A stretch of 64,000 nucleotides of DNA from Winogradskyella helgolandensis (GTDB lineage Bacteria; Bacteroidota; Bacteroidia; Flavobacteriales; Flavobacteriaceae). This document shows, piece by piece, positions 45,530 through 54,169 of the stretch; the first letter of the stretch is position 1, and each line of letters begins with the position of its first letter. Where the stretch lies: contig NZ_JABFHO010000001.1 of the NCBI RefSeq assembly GCF_013404085.1, forward strand, positions 806,001 through 870,000, given 5' to 3'. Below the pieces are notes generated by a model. The model ran no database searches, was not told the origin of the DNA, and was given only the letters and a program-made list of their open reading frames with translations. A program made the position numbers and the translations under genes.

Positions 45530-46084
45530 ATGAAAAAAATAATCTTAAGTTTAGCGGTTTTGATTTCTGCTGCATCTTGTCAAGAACAACAAAAAATCGC
45601 ATTCATAGATAATGGTGAAATAATTAGTGCTTATCAAATGAAAATTGATATTGAGGATAAATTTAAAACTCAAGATGACCAATTTACAAAGCAAAGAGAT
45701 AGTATTGCTATGGTGTACCAAATGGAAATGCAATCTATTCAACAACGTATAAGTCAGTTGTCACCACAAAAACAACAAGAAGAATCTCAAGCATTTTCTC
45801 AAAAATGGCAACCAGTTCAGCAACAAATGCAAATGCGTCAGCAACAAATGGATCAAATGTTTAAAACTGAAATGGATTCTGTGCTTTCTAAATTCAACAC
45901 CTTTGTTGAAGAGTATGGTAAAGAAAATGGATACACATTCATTCTAGGAAAAAATCAAGCAGGAAGTGTTGTTTATGGAATCGAAACTTTAGATATTACC
46001 GAAGAAGTTAAAAAGGGAATTAACGAAGCGTATAATTCTAAAGATGCTAAAACGGAAGTATCAACCGATGCAGCAACAGAATAA
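45530..46084 (+). CDS. OmpH/Skp-family chaperone-like lipoprotein
   Basis: This 184-residue protein has a lipoprotein signal (ISAASC, Cys17). The mature part is a long helical arm rich in Gln, Lys and Glu (about 40-125, with QQQMQMRQQQMDQM) between short beta parts (KIAFIDNGEII and YTFILGKNQAGSVVYG), as in Skp/OmpH periplasmic chaperones that shield unfolded outer-membrane proteins. The usual Skp is soluble, so the lipobox is a slight difference. It is a single gene with its own promoter and terminator. Confidence 0.82.
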   Translation: MKKIILSLAVLISAASCQEQQKIAFIDNGEIISAYQMKIDIEDKFKTQDDQFTKQRDSIAMVYQMEMQSIQQRISQLSPQKQQEESQAFSQKWQPVQQQMQMRQQQMDQMFKTEMDSVLSKFNTFVEEYGKENGYTFILGKNQAGSVVYGIETLDITEEVKKGINEAYNSKDAKTEVSTDAATE

Positions 46085-46107
46085 TAATAACAGATCGTAA
46101 TTTGTTT

Positions 46108-46141
46108 AAAAAAGCCAAGCCTAAGACGCTTGGCTTTTTTT
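46108..46141. terminator. Bidirectional terminator overlapping the holB 3' end
   Basis: AAAAAAGCCAAGC pairs with GCTTGGCTTTTTT around a 7-nt loop, with T-runs in both directions. The holB stop codon (46121-46123) lies in the loop, so one stem arm encodes the last residues of HolB. Confidence 0.85.
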
Positions 46142-47281
46142 ATGTAATAAACGCGTTAGTTTAATGGATAAATCTGTAAGAATTATCTTAGAGCTTCCAT
46201 TGCGTTCAATATGATAAATGGCATCTTGTAGTTCATCTGAAATCTCTAAAATATTGGAATCATGAACAAAAGGTGCAAATTTTTCGAGTTTAAAATCGTC
46301 TGATTTAGGTTCTAAATATACTAGCTCGTCAGCTTTATAGTTGAGTAATAAAGCTTGTCTGAAATAATTTAAACAGAAATTAAGAAATTTCTTTTGTGTT
46401 TCACGTCCTGTTTTTGCAATTTCTTCTGACCAAGATATTAAATCGTGTATTGCGGCTTTATTCCCTCTCGCTTTAAACGCTGAGCGAATCCAAAATACAA
46501 ACCATTTTTCAAATTGTATATCTTCACTATCGTGATAGATTAAGTCGCATGCTTTATTATAATTCCCATTGGATTGGTGGGCTATTTTTGTCGCAACCGA
46601 TTGCTCTATATGGTAGTTTTTTACTAAAGCTTCTGAAATAGCTTCTTCGGCCAAAGGTGGAAAGTGTAATATTTGACAACGTGATCTGATCGTACCAATG
46701 ATTTGTTCTTCTTCTTCAGCGATAAGAATGAAAATGGTTTTTTCTGGTGGCTCCTCAATGAGCTTTAAAAGCTTGTTGGCACTAGCCGTATTCATTTTTT
46801 CAGCCATCCAAATCAACATCACTTTATGTCCGCCTTCATAAGATTTTAGTGTTAGTGCTTTTACAATTTCAAAGGCTTCATCTACACCAATTTGTCCTTG
46901 TTTATTATCAACTCCTAAAAGTTTATACCAATCAAATAGGTTGCCGTAAGGTTGTTGGTCTAAAAGTTGTCTCCATTCTTCGAGATAATATTTAGAAACG
47001 GGTTTGCTTTTTACTTTGTCGCTTGTCGTAACAGGAAATGCAAAATGTAAATCTGGATGAGAAAAATTCTTAAACTTTATATTACACGATTCATTTCCTC
47101 CTGAATTTTCACCATTATCGTTGCCGCACAATATATATTGCGCATAGGCTAAAGCCATTGGTAGCGTACCACAACCTTCAGGACCAATAAATAATTGGGC
47201 ATGAGCAATTCTACCTGCATCGACACTTGTGGTGAGGTGATTTTTTATATGTTTTTGACCTAAAACTTCAGAAAATAGCAT
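46121..47281 (-). CDS. holB: DNA polymerase III subunit delta'
   Basis: This subunit of the clamp loader that places the sliding clamp on DNA has 386 residues. It opens MLFSEVLGQKHIKNHLTTSVDAGRIAHAQLFIGPEGCG, with a P-loop-like segment. It has a cysteine-bearing insert and AEKMNTASANKLLKLIEEPPEKTIFILIAEE followed by RSRCQ, the SRC motif of delta' and gamma. The helical C-terminus is normal. The last codons are part of the terminator hairpin (HKKSQAS before the stop). It is a single gene convergent with the OmpH-like gene. Confidence 0.93.
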   Translation of the reverse strand: MLFSEVLGQKHIKNHLTTSVDAGRIAHAQLFIGPEGCGTLPMALAYAQYILCGNDNGENSGGNESCNIKFKNFSHPDLHFAFPVTTSDKVKSKPVSKYYLEEWRQLLDQQPYGNLFDWYKLLGVDNKQGQIGVDEAFEIVKALTLKSYEGGHKVMLIWMAEKMNTASANKLLKLIEEPPEKTIFILIAEEEEQIIGTIRSRCQILHFPPLAEEAISEALVKNYHIEQSVATKIAHQSNGNYNKACDLIYHDSEDIQFEKWFVFWIRSAFKARGNKAAIHDLISWSEEIAKTGRETQKKFLNFCLNYFRQALLLNYKADELVYLEPKSDDFKLEKFAPFVHDSNILEISDELQDAIYHIERNGSSKIILTDLSIKLTRLLHKKSQAS

Positions 47282-47451
47282 AAAGCAAAACTATGTATTT
47301 TTTATTAATCTATTATTTAATTTTTAATCGGACTTAATAATTTAAATCTAAAAAAAGGAATTTGTAGATAAGCGCAAAGGTTATCGTAAATAAAGGCTAG
47401 TGATTATTAAAAAGCGGTTAGATAAAGTATATTTTTTAACTTACTAATCTT

Positions 47452-47459
47452 TATATTTG
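47452..47459 (+). promoter_or_regulatory. TAnnTTTG element before pgk
   Basis: TATATTTG fits the -7 consensus, 42 nt before the pgk start. The -33 area is T-rich with no exact TTG. Confidence 0.45.
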
Positions 47460-47501
47460 TTATTCAAAATAAAATAATTTTCACATCTTATTTATATTAT
47501 C

Positions 47502-48689
47502 ATGAAGACATTAAACGATTTCAACTTTAAAAATAAAAAAGCATTAATTCGCGTAGATTTTAATGTACCATTAAACGATAAATTTGAGGTAACAGACGCA
47601 ACAAGAATTGTATCTGCTAAACCAACAATTATTAAAATTTTAGAAGATGGTGGAAGCTGTGTTTTAATGTCGCATTTAGGTAGGCCAAAAGGTGTACAAG
47701 ATGAATATTCATTAAAGCATATTGTAAATAAGATTGAAGACATTTTAGGAGTTGAAGTAAAATTTGCGAGCGACTGTGTAGGAGCAGAAGCTGAGGCAAT
47801 GGCAAATGCTTTACAGCCAGGTGAAATTTTATTACTTGAAAATTTACGTTTTCATGACGAAGAAAAACAAGGGGACAGGCATTTTGCAGAGCAATTATCT
47901 AAATTAGGTGATATTTATGTGAATGATGCTTTTGGAACAGCACACAGAGCACATGCATCTACAACGATTGTAGCTGATTTTTTTCCGGAAGCAAAATGTT
48001 TTGGGCTATTATTAGCTAAGGAAATTGAGAGCATTAAAAAAGTAATGGAAGATGGTGAAAAACCTGTTTTAGCTGTTCTTGGAGGAGCAAAAGTATCTTC
48101 TAAAATTACGGTTATAGAAAATATATTAGATAAAGTAGATCATTTAATTATAGGAGGTGGAATGACATTTACCTTCATTAAAGCACAAGGTGGAAAGATT
48201 GGAGATTCTATTTGTGAAGATGATAAAATGGAATTAGCTCTAGAGATCTTAAAACAGGCTAAAGAAAAAGGAGTACAAATACACATACCTGTAGATGTTA
48301 TTGCTGCTGATGCCTTTAGTAATGATGCAAACACTCAAGTTTGTGATGTTATGAATATTCCAGATGGTTGGCAAGGATTAGATGCTGGCCCTAAATCAAG
48401 AGAGAATTTTGATGCTGTTGTAAATGAATGTAAAACCATACTTTGGAATGGTCCTTTAGGTGTTTTTGAATTAGAAACGTTCTCTAAAGGTACAATTGCA
48501 CTTGGAGATTCTATTGCAAATGCAACTAAAAATGGAGCGTTTTCTTTAGTAGGTGGTGGTGATTCTGTTGCTGCTGTAAAACAATTTGGTTTTGAAAATA
48601 AAGTAAGCTACGTTAGTACAGGTGGTGGAGCAATGCTCGAAAGTTTAGAAGGTAAAACCTTGCCTGGTATTGCTGCTATTCTAAGTTAA
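47502..48689 (+). CDS. pgk: Phosphoglycerate kinase
   Basis: This glycolytic enzyme transfers phosphate from 1,3-bisphosphoglycerate to ADP. The 395-residue protein has the expected signatures: [22 protein letters not shown], the hinge region around [11 protein letters not shown], and the nucleotide loop [13 protein letters not shown] followed by [14 protein letters not shown]. The length is normal. It is a single gene with a promoter-like element. Confidence 0.97.
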   Translation: MKTLNDFNFKNKKALIRVDFNVPLNDKFEVTDATRIVSAKPTIIKILEDGGSCVLMSHLGRPKGVQDEYSLKHIVNKIEDILGVEVKFASDCVGAEAEAMANALQPGEILLLENLRFHDEEKQGDRHFAEQLSKLGDIYVNDAFGTAHRAHASTTIVADFFPEAKCFGLLLAKEIESIKKVMEDGEKPVLAVLGGAKVSSKITVIENILDKVDHLIIGGGMTFTFIKAQGGKIGDSICEDDKMELALEILKQAKEKGVQIHIPVDVIAADAFSNDANTQVCDVMNIPDGWQGLDAGPKSRENFDAVVNECKTILWNGPLGVFELETFSKGTIALGDSIANATKNGAFSLVGGGDSVAAVKQFGFENKVSYVSTGGGAMLESLEGKTLPGIAAILS

Positions 48690-48838
48690 TAAATTTTATA
48701 TACTATTTTTAGCGATTTCAACGTTGTATGATGTTGAACGCTATATCGATTACCAATTGAGATTAGGATTAGAAAGGCAATGCTTTATCTATACTAATTT
48801 CAAGTGGTAATTGGTATGTAATCAATTCTTGTAAACCT

Positions 48839-50398
48839 ATGACATTAAAACGATTTTTATTGGCTTGTATATACCTGTCTGTTTGTATAGGGTTTTCTCA
48901 AACTCAAACGGATAGTGTTGCTAAAAAATCAATTAAAGTTGATTCAAGCCAAAGTTCCGTAATTGATGGTAAGTTATTCAAGCCTGGTGAAAAAATAGAA
49001 CCTGTTGTAGATTCAACAACTGTTAAAAACCTTAAAGATTTACCAGAAGCAGCAGAAATCGATAAAAAATGGTTAGAAGAATTGTATAGCAATTCCCTTT
49101 TCGACACCATTTATAAATCGGTTACAGAGCTAGACTATGAGCCTGTAGATTATCCTGAGCTTCCTACAGATACATTAAAAGCAAGGTTAGAGCGACTTAA
49201 TGCCAGAACGCCTTTTAATGTAGAATATAACACTTCTTTGGAAAGTGTTATTAAAAGCTACCTTAAACATAGACGTAATTCTTTAGAGCGTTTAATGGGC
49301 TTAAGCCATTTTTATTTTCCAATGTTTGAGCAAGAATTTGACAATCACAATATTCCTTTAGAGATGAAGTACTTGGCGATTGTAGAATCGGCTTTAAAAC
49401 CAAGAGCACGTTCTCGTGTTGGCGCAACAGGCATCTGGCAATTTATGTATGGTACAGGTAAGGAACATGATTTAAACGTGAGCAGTTATGTAGATGATCG
49501 TAGTGATCCCATAAAGTCTACTACAGCCGCTGCCGAATATTTAAATAGAGTATATCGTATTTTTAATGATTGGGATTTAGCATTAGCCGCTTATAACTCA
49601 GGACCAGGCAACGTAAATAAAGCGATCAGACGTTCTGGAGGATCTAAGAATTATTGGAATATTCGTCATAATTTACCTAGAGAAACGGCAGGTTATGTGC
49701 CTGCATTTTTAGCTACGATGTATATTTTTGAATACGCGGAAGAACACGGCTTTAAACCAGAACGACCACCTTTTCAACTTGTACAAACAGATACGGTTCA
49801 CGTAAAACAAATGATTTCTTTAAATCACGTGTCTGAAGCAACAGGTATACAAATTGAAGAATTACAGTTTTTAAATCCAGCCTATAAATTAGATATAATT
49901 CCGAAGGTTGAAGGTAAAATCTATACGTTACGATTACCTCGTGAAGCTATTGGTACGTTTGTAACTAATGAAGATAAAATCTATGCGTTTGCTAATGCCG
50001 AATTTAATAAGCGGGAAAAACCATTACCTCAAGTTGTTAATGATGATACAAAAATCAGGTATCGTGTTCAAAGTGGAGATTACCTTGGTAAGATTGCAAG
50101 GAAGTATGGTGTTAGAGTAAGCCAATTAAAACAATGGAATAATTTAAGGGGAAATGACCTCAATATTGGTCAACGCTTAACTATTTACCCTAAGAATCAT
50201 GGTGCTATATCAGCTTCAACACCAACTAAAAAAGTAGTGAATGCAGAAGGAAAACAAACCTATAAAGTAAGGTCTGGAGATTCACTTTGGTCTATTTCTC
50301 AAAAATTTTCTGGAGTTTCTGTTCAAAATATTAAAGATTGGAACGATATTAGTAGTAATAAACTCAAAATAGGAATGACGCTTATTGTGTCTAAATAG
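48839..50398 (+). CDS. MltD-like membrane-bound lytic murein transglycosylase
   Basis: This enzyme cuts the glycan chain of peptidoglycan, forming 1,6-anhydro ends. The 519-residue protein has a signal peptide (about 1-20), an SLT domain (about 155-300) with catalytic Glu183 in AIVESALKPRARSRVGATGIWQ and the AYNSGPGNVNKAI motif, and two LysM peptidoglycan-binding domains (about 402-445 and 464-510, YRVQSGDYLGKIA and YKVRSGDSLWSIS). There is no lipobox, unlike E. coli MltD. It leads a short operon with the DUF4837-like gene, 24 nt away. Confidence 0.92.
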   Translation: MTLKRFLLACIYLSVCIGFSQTQTDSVAKKSIKVDSSQSSVIDGKLFKPGEKIEPVVDSTTVKNLKDLPEAAEIDKKWLEELYSNSLFDTIYKSVTELDYEPVDYPELPTDTLKARLERLNARTPFNVEYNTSLESVIKSYLKHRRNSLERLMGLSHFYFPMFEQEFDNHNIPLEMKYLAIVESALKPRARSRVGATGIWQFMYGTGKEHDLNVSSYVDDRSDPIKSTTAAAEYLNRVYRIFNDWDLALAAYNSGPGNVNKAIRRSGGSKNYWNIRHNLPRETAGYVPAFLATMYIFEYAEEHGFKPERPPFQLVQTDTVHVKQMISLNHVSEATGIQIEELQFLNPAYKLDIIPKVEGKIYTLRLPREAIGTFVTNEDKIYAFANAEFNKREKPLPQVVNDDTKIRYRVQSGDYLGKIARKYGVRVSQLKQWNNLRGNDLNIGQRLTIYPKNHGAISASTPTKKVVNAEGKQTYKVRSGDSLWSISQKFSGVSVQNIKDWNDISSNKLKIGMTLIVSK

Positions 50399-50422
50399 TA
50401 AACCAACAAAAAATATAAACTT

Positions 50423-51403
50423 ATGAAAGCGCTTTACACGGTATTATTTTGTGTGTTGTTATTAGCATGTGGAGATAAAAAAGGAGATGATAAAACGATT
50501 TATTTACCTGCTTCAAACGGAAATTTGAATACTATTTCTGTTGTAGCTGATAATATTGTTTGGGAAGGTGATGTGGGAGAACAGGTTCGAAATATTTTTG
50601 CAGCTCCTTTAGATGGTTTACCAACAGAAGAACCGTTATTTAATATGAGACAAATTCCAACTCAGGTTTTTGACGGGTTTGCAGCACGAAGTAGACTTGT
50701 ACTTAAAATTGAAAAAGGGGATATTGAAGCGACTACTAAAATTGTAAATAATGCTTTTGCTAAACCACAAACAGTTGCAGTAGTAGGTGGCAAAACCGAC
50801 AAAGAGATCATTGAGCAATTAGTAGAGAATAAAGCTAAGATTATTGATGCATTCACTAAAGAAGAAGTAAAAGAGAAGCAAAGACGTATCAATTTATCGT
50901 TGTTAAACGATACAGAAATGGAAGATAAATTAGGTTTTACTATTAATATTCCTACGGCTTATAGAATTAGCAAAGCTGGTGATGATTTTTTCTGGGTTCG
51001 TAAAAACCTTTCAAATGCGAAAACGATGGAGCTTATGTTTTATGAGGTGCCATTTGAATCGATTTCTAAAGGGGACAGTACGATTGTAGATATTGTTAAG
51101 CTGCGCGATGAGATTACTAAATCTAAAATTCCGGGTGAAGATGGTATTTATATGGCTGTTGAAGATGCCTATGCACCATCAATGTTTGAAACTATAATAG
51201 ATAATAAACCCGCTTACGAAGTAAGAGGTATGTGGATAATGAAAGGCTTCACTATGGCAGGACCATTTATTACGTATGCGATTGAAGATAAAATAAACAA
51301 CCGTTACTTAATTGCAGATGGCTATGTTTACGCACCGTCTTTAGAGAAACGAGACTATATTTTTGAATTAGAATCGATTATTAAATCGATTACAATAAAA
51401 TAG
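50423..51403 (+). CDS. DUF4837-like lipoprotein
   Basis: This 326-residue protein has a lipoprotein signal (LLACG, Cys13). The mature part has SVVADNIVWEGDVGEQVRNIF near the start and a C-terminal half with YEVRGMWIMKGFTMAGPF and DGYVYAPSLEKRDYI. The layout and the place between mltD and tatA fit the DUF4837 family of Bacteroidota. The function is unknown, and linkage to a peptidoglycan enzyme suggests an envelope role. Confidence 0.65.
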   Translation: MKALYTVLFCVLLLACGDKKGDDKTIYLPASNGNLNTISVVADNIVWEGDVGEQVRNIFAAPLDGLPTEEPLFNMRQIPTQVFDGFAARSRLVLKIEKGDIEATTKIVNNAFAKPQTVAVVGGKTDKEIIEQLVENKAKIIDAFTKEEVKEKQRRINLSLLNDTEMEDKLGFTINIPTAYRISKAGDDFFWVRKNLSNAKTMELMFYEVPFESISKGDSTIVDIVKLRDEITKSKIPGEDGIYMAVEDAYAPSMFETIIDNKPAYEVRGMWIMKGFTMAGPFITYAIEDKINNRYLIADGYVYAPSLEKRDYIFELESIIKSITIK

Positions 51404-51418
51404 ATACTATAGACCAAT

Positions 51419-51450
51419 AAAAAAGCCAACTCTTAGAGTTGGCTTTTTTT
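51419..51450. terminator. Terminator between DUF4837 and tatA genes
   Basis: AAAAAGCCAACTC pairs with GAGTTGGCTTTTT with a 3-nt loop and T-runs on both sides. It serves both convergent genes. Confidence 0.85.
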
Positions 51451-51473
51451 ATGTGTTTCGTTTTGTAAGAGTT

Positions 51474-51656
51474 TTATTCTTTCTCTTTAGAGTCTACAGA
51501 CTCATCTTTATTAGCGTTCTTAAATTCTTTTAAACCGCTACCTAAACCTTTCATTAATTCAGGAATCTTTTTACCACCAAAAAGTAATAAAACTATTACA
51601 GCAATTAGTATTACTTGAGGCCATCCAATCATTAATGGGATAATGTTTAAACTCAT
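51474..51656 (-). CDS. tatA: Twin-arginine translocase TatA/TatE-type subunit
   Basis: This 60-residue protein has one membrane helix (about 10-27), the [21 protein letters not shown] amphipathic helix and an acidic/basic tail. These are the marks of TatA, which forms the pore for export of folded proteins with TatC. No tatC is in the window. TatA, TatB and TatE cannot be fully separated on this alone, but the short length favours TatA/E. Confidence 0.9.
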   Translation of the reverse strand: MSLNIIPLMIGWPQVILIAVIVLLLFGGKKIPELMKGLGSGLKEFKNANKDESVDSKEKE

Positions 51657-51757
51657 AACTTTTTATTTAGGCTGCAAAGTTAAGTAATTATAGTTTAATA
51701 ATAGCGTTGTTATGTCAACTTTAAGACTTAATCATGGGACTATTTGAGTATTTTAAC

Positions 51758-51765
51758 TAATTTTG
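51758..51765 (+). promoter_or_regulatory. TAnnTTTG element before the M23 peptidase gene
   Basis: TAATTTTG matches the -7 consensus and ends 5 nt before the ATG at 51771. Transcription from it would make a nearly leaderless mRNA and would exclude the longer start at 51744. Confidence 0.4.
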
Positions 51766-51770
51766 TTTCG

Positions 51771-52640
51771 ATGGCAAAAAAGAAAAAATCAGAAAAAAAA
51801 TTTACTAAAAAATTACTTCACAAGTATCGTTTAGTCATACTAAATGAGGATACTTTTGAAGAGCGTTTTGCTATTAAACTAACACGATTAAATGTTTTTA
51901 TATTAACGTCGCTTTCGGCTATTTCATTGGTGTTTTTTACGGTTTTATTGATTGCATTTACACCATTAAGAGAATACATTCCTGGTTATTCTTCAGCAAA
52001 ATTAAAAAAGAGAGCAACCATTTTAAACTACAAAACAGATTCACTAGTTCAAGAATTGGAATTAAATAAACGTTACTATGCCTCCATAAGAAAAGTACTA
52101 ACGGGAGATGTGGCTACATTAGATTTTAATAGAGACTCAGTGATTGAAGCCGCTAAAAACGATTTAGATATTTTACAAGTACCAACGAGTAGAGAAGATT
52201 CTCTTTTAAGAGAAAAAGTAGCAAAAGAAGATAAATACAATTTGTTTGAAGTTGCAGGAGACCATTCGAGTTACATTTTGTTTCCTCCTGTAAATGGTAC
52301 CATTTCCGAAGGCTATAATTTAGAAGAAAAACATTTTGCAGTAGATGTTGTTGTACCGGTTAATACTCCTGTTAAAGCAACAGCAGATGGTACCGTTATT
52401 TTTGCTGAGTGGACCGTAGAAACGGGCTATGTCGTCATCATAGAACACAATAGAGAATTGATTTCTGTTTATAAACATAATTCAGATATCACAAAATCTC
52501 AAGGCGACGTTGTAAAGTCTGGTGAAGTCATTGCGATGTCTGGTAATGCAGGCGAACTAACCACAGGGCCTCATCTTCATTTCGAATTATGGAGTAAAGG
52601 ATACGCTATAGATCCAACTAATTTTATCAATTTTGAATAA
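51771..52640 (+). CDS. M23 family metallopeptidase (LytM-type)
   Basis: This envelope protein cuts peptide cross-links in peptidoglycan, or activates enzymes that do. It has about 289 residues, with a basic N-terminus (MAKKKKSEKKF), one membrane helix (about 40-62), a short coiled region (about 75-140) and the LytM domain (about 175-285). The zinc motifs HFAVD (H-x-x-x-D) and HLHFELW (H-x-H) are intact, so it is likely catalytically active. I chose the ATG at 51771 over the TTG at 51744, since it follows a promoter element and begins with the typical lysine-rich leader. The GH3 gene starts at its stop codon (TAATG). Confidence 0.9.
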   Translation: MAKKKKSEKKFTKKLLHKYRLVILNEDTFEERFAIKLTRLNVFILTSLSAISLVFFTVLLIAFTPLREYIPGYSSAKLKKRATILNYKTDSLVQELELNKRYYASIRKVLTGDVATLDFNRDSVIEAAKNDLDILQVPTSREDSLLREKVAKEDKYNLFEVAGDHSSYILFPPVNGTISEGYNLEEKHFAVDVVVPVNTPVKATADGTVIFAEWTVETGYVVIIEHNRELISVYKHNSDITKSQGDVVKSGEVIAMSGNAGELTTGPHLHFELWSKGYAIDPTNFINFE

Positions 52641-54142
52641 TGTCTTCATTTAAAGCTGCACTTTCTAAACCGTTTGCTAAATATGTAGCAAAACGCATTC
52701 AAAAATGGTCTTCTAGACCTGTTGAAACACAACAAAAAGTCTTTAAAAATTTAATTTCTGAAGCTAAACATACCGCTTTTGGTAAAGATCATAATTTTGG
52801 ATCAATAGTAACTTATGGAGACTTTCAAAAAAATGTTCCTATTAGAGATTATGAAGAACTAAAACCTTATGTGGAGCGTGTTGTAGCAGGAGAAGAAGAT
52901 ATTCTTTGGAAAGGCAAACCTGTGTATTTCGCTAAAACCTCTGGGACAACCTCTGGAGCAAAATACATTCCTATTACAAAGGAAAGTATGCCAACGCATG
53001 TTGAAGCGGCTAGAAATGCGATTCTGATGTATATCTATGAAACAGGAAATGCGAAATTTGTGGATGGTAAAATGATTTTTCTTCAAGGCAGTCCAATATT
53101 AGAAGAAAAGAATGGTATAAAACTCGGTAGGCTTTCTGGAATTGTAGCACATTATGTGCCTAAATATCTTCAAAAAAATAGATTACCAAGTCTAGAAACC
53201 AATTGTATTGATGATTGGGAAACTAAAGTTGAAGCCATTGTAGATGAAACCATAAATGAAGACATGAGTATCATTTCTGGTATTCCATCTTGGGTGCAAA
53301 TGTATTTTGAAAAACTGATTGAGAAGTCGGGCAAAAATGTTGGTGATCTCTTTAAAAACTTCAATCTATTTATTTTTGGAGGGGTTAACTATGAACCATA
53401 CAGAGCTAAATTTGAAAATTTAATAGGACGGAAAGTCGACAGTATAGAGCTATATCCTGCGAGTGAAGGCTTTTTTGCATTTCAAGATCAACAGAATGAA
53501 CGCGGTATGCTGCTTCAATTAAATTCTGGTATTTTTTATGAATTTGTAGAAGCCGAACATTTCTTTGAAGACAACCCTAAACGGATCACCATTGCAGATG
53601 TAAAGTTAAGCGTAAATTATGTAATGATTATTTCTACTACAGCAGGGCTTTGGGCATACAATATTGGAGACACTGTTGAGTTTACATCACTAAAACCCTA
53701 TAGAGTGATTGTGAGTGGACGCATAAAGCATTTTATTTCAGCATTTGGAGAGCATGTGATAGGAAAAGAAGTGGAGCAAGCTTTAAAGGAAGCTACTCAA
53801 AACACATCTATCTCTGTCAATGAATTTACGGTTGCGCCTCAAATAAGTCCTGAAGAAGGCTTACCATATCACGAATGGTTAATTGAGTTTGAAAACGAAC
53901 CAGAAAACGAAGCGGAACTAATTGAAGCCTTAGAGCAGTCCTTACAGCAACAAAACAGTTATTATTTAGACTTGATTAAGGGGAAAGTTTTAAAGCCGTT
54001 AAAAATCACAAAAATCAAAAAAGATGGCTTCCAGACCTATATGAAATCCATTGGAAAATTAGGAGGTCAAAATAAAATTCCCAGACTAGCAAATGATAGA
54101 AAAATTGCAGACAGTTTGCATCAACTTAAATTAATCAAATAA
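52640..54142 (+). CDS. GH3 family acyl-adenylate/amido synthetase-like protein
   Basis: This 500-residue protein is related to plant GH3 proteins, which join amino acids to hormones such as auxin through an acyl-adenylate. It carries the adenylation loop AKTSGTTSGAKYIPIT, FGGVNYEPYRAKFENLIG, LYPASEGFFAFQ and YNIGDTVEFTSLKPYRVIVSGR, typical ANL-superfamily elements. Bacterial members are common in Bacteroidota, and their substrates are unknown. It overlaps the M23 stop codon, so it is translationally coupled to that gene. Confidence 0.88.
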   Translation: MSSFKAALSKPFAKYVAKRIQKWSSRPVETQQKVFKNLISEAKHTAFGKDHNFGSIVTYGDFQKNVPIRDYEELKPYVERVVAGEEDILWKGKPVYFAKTSGTTSGAKYIPITKESMPTHVEAARNAILMYIYETGNAKFVDGKMIFLQGSPILEEKNGIKLGRLSGIVAHYVPKYLQKNRLPSLETNCIDDWETKVEAIVDETINEDMSIISGIPSWVQMYFEKLIEKSGKNVGDLFKNFNLFIFGGVNYEPYRAKFENLIGRKVDSIELYPASEGFFAFQDQQNERGMLLQLNSGIFYEFVEAEHFFEDNPKRITIADVKLSVNYVMIISTTAGLWAYNIGDTVEFTSLKPYRVIVSGRIKHFISAFGEHVIGKEVEQALKEATQNTSISVNEFTVAPQISPEEGLPYHEWLIEFENEPENEAELIEALEQSLQQQNSYYLDLIKGKVLKPLKITKIKKDGFQTYMKSIGKLGGQNKIPRLANDRKIADSLHQLKLIK

Positions 54143-54145
54143 GCC

Positions 54146-54153
54146 TATATTTG
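54146..54153 (+). promoter_or_regulatory. TAnnTTTG element before the DUF6909-like gene
   Basis: TATATTTG fits the -7 consensus, 16 nt before the ATG. The nearest TTG is 27 nt upstream, too far for the usual -33 spacing. Confidence 0.4.
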
Positions 54154-54169
54154 TAGGTCAAATTAAGAT

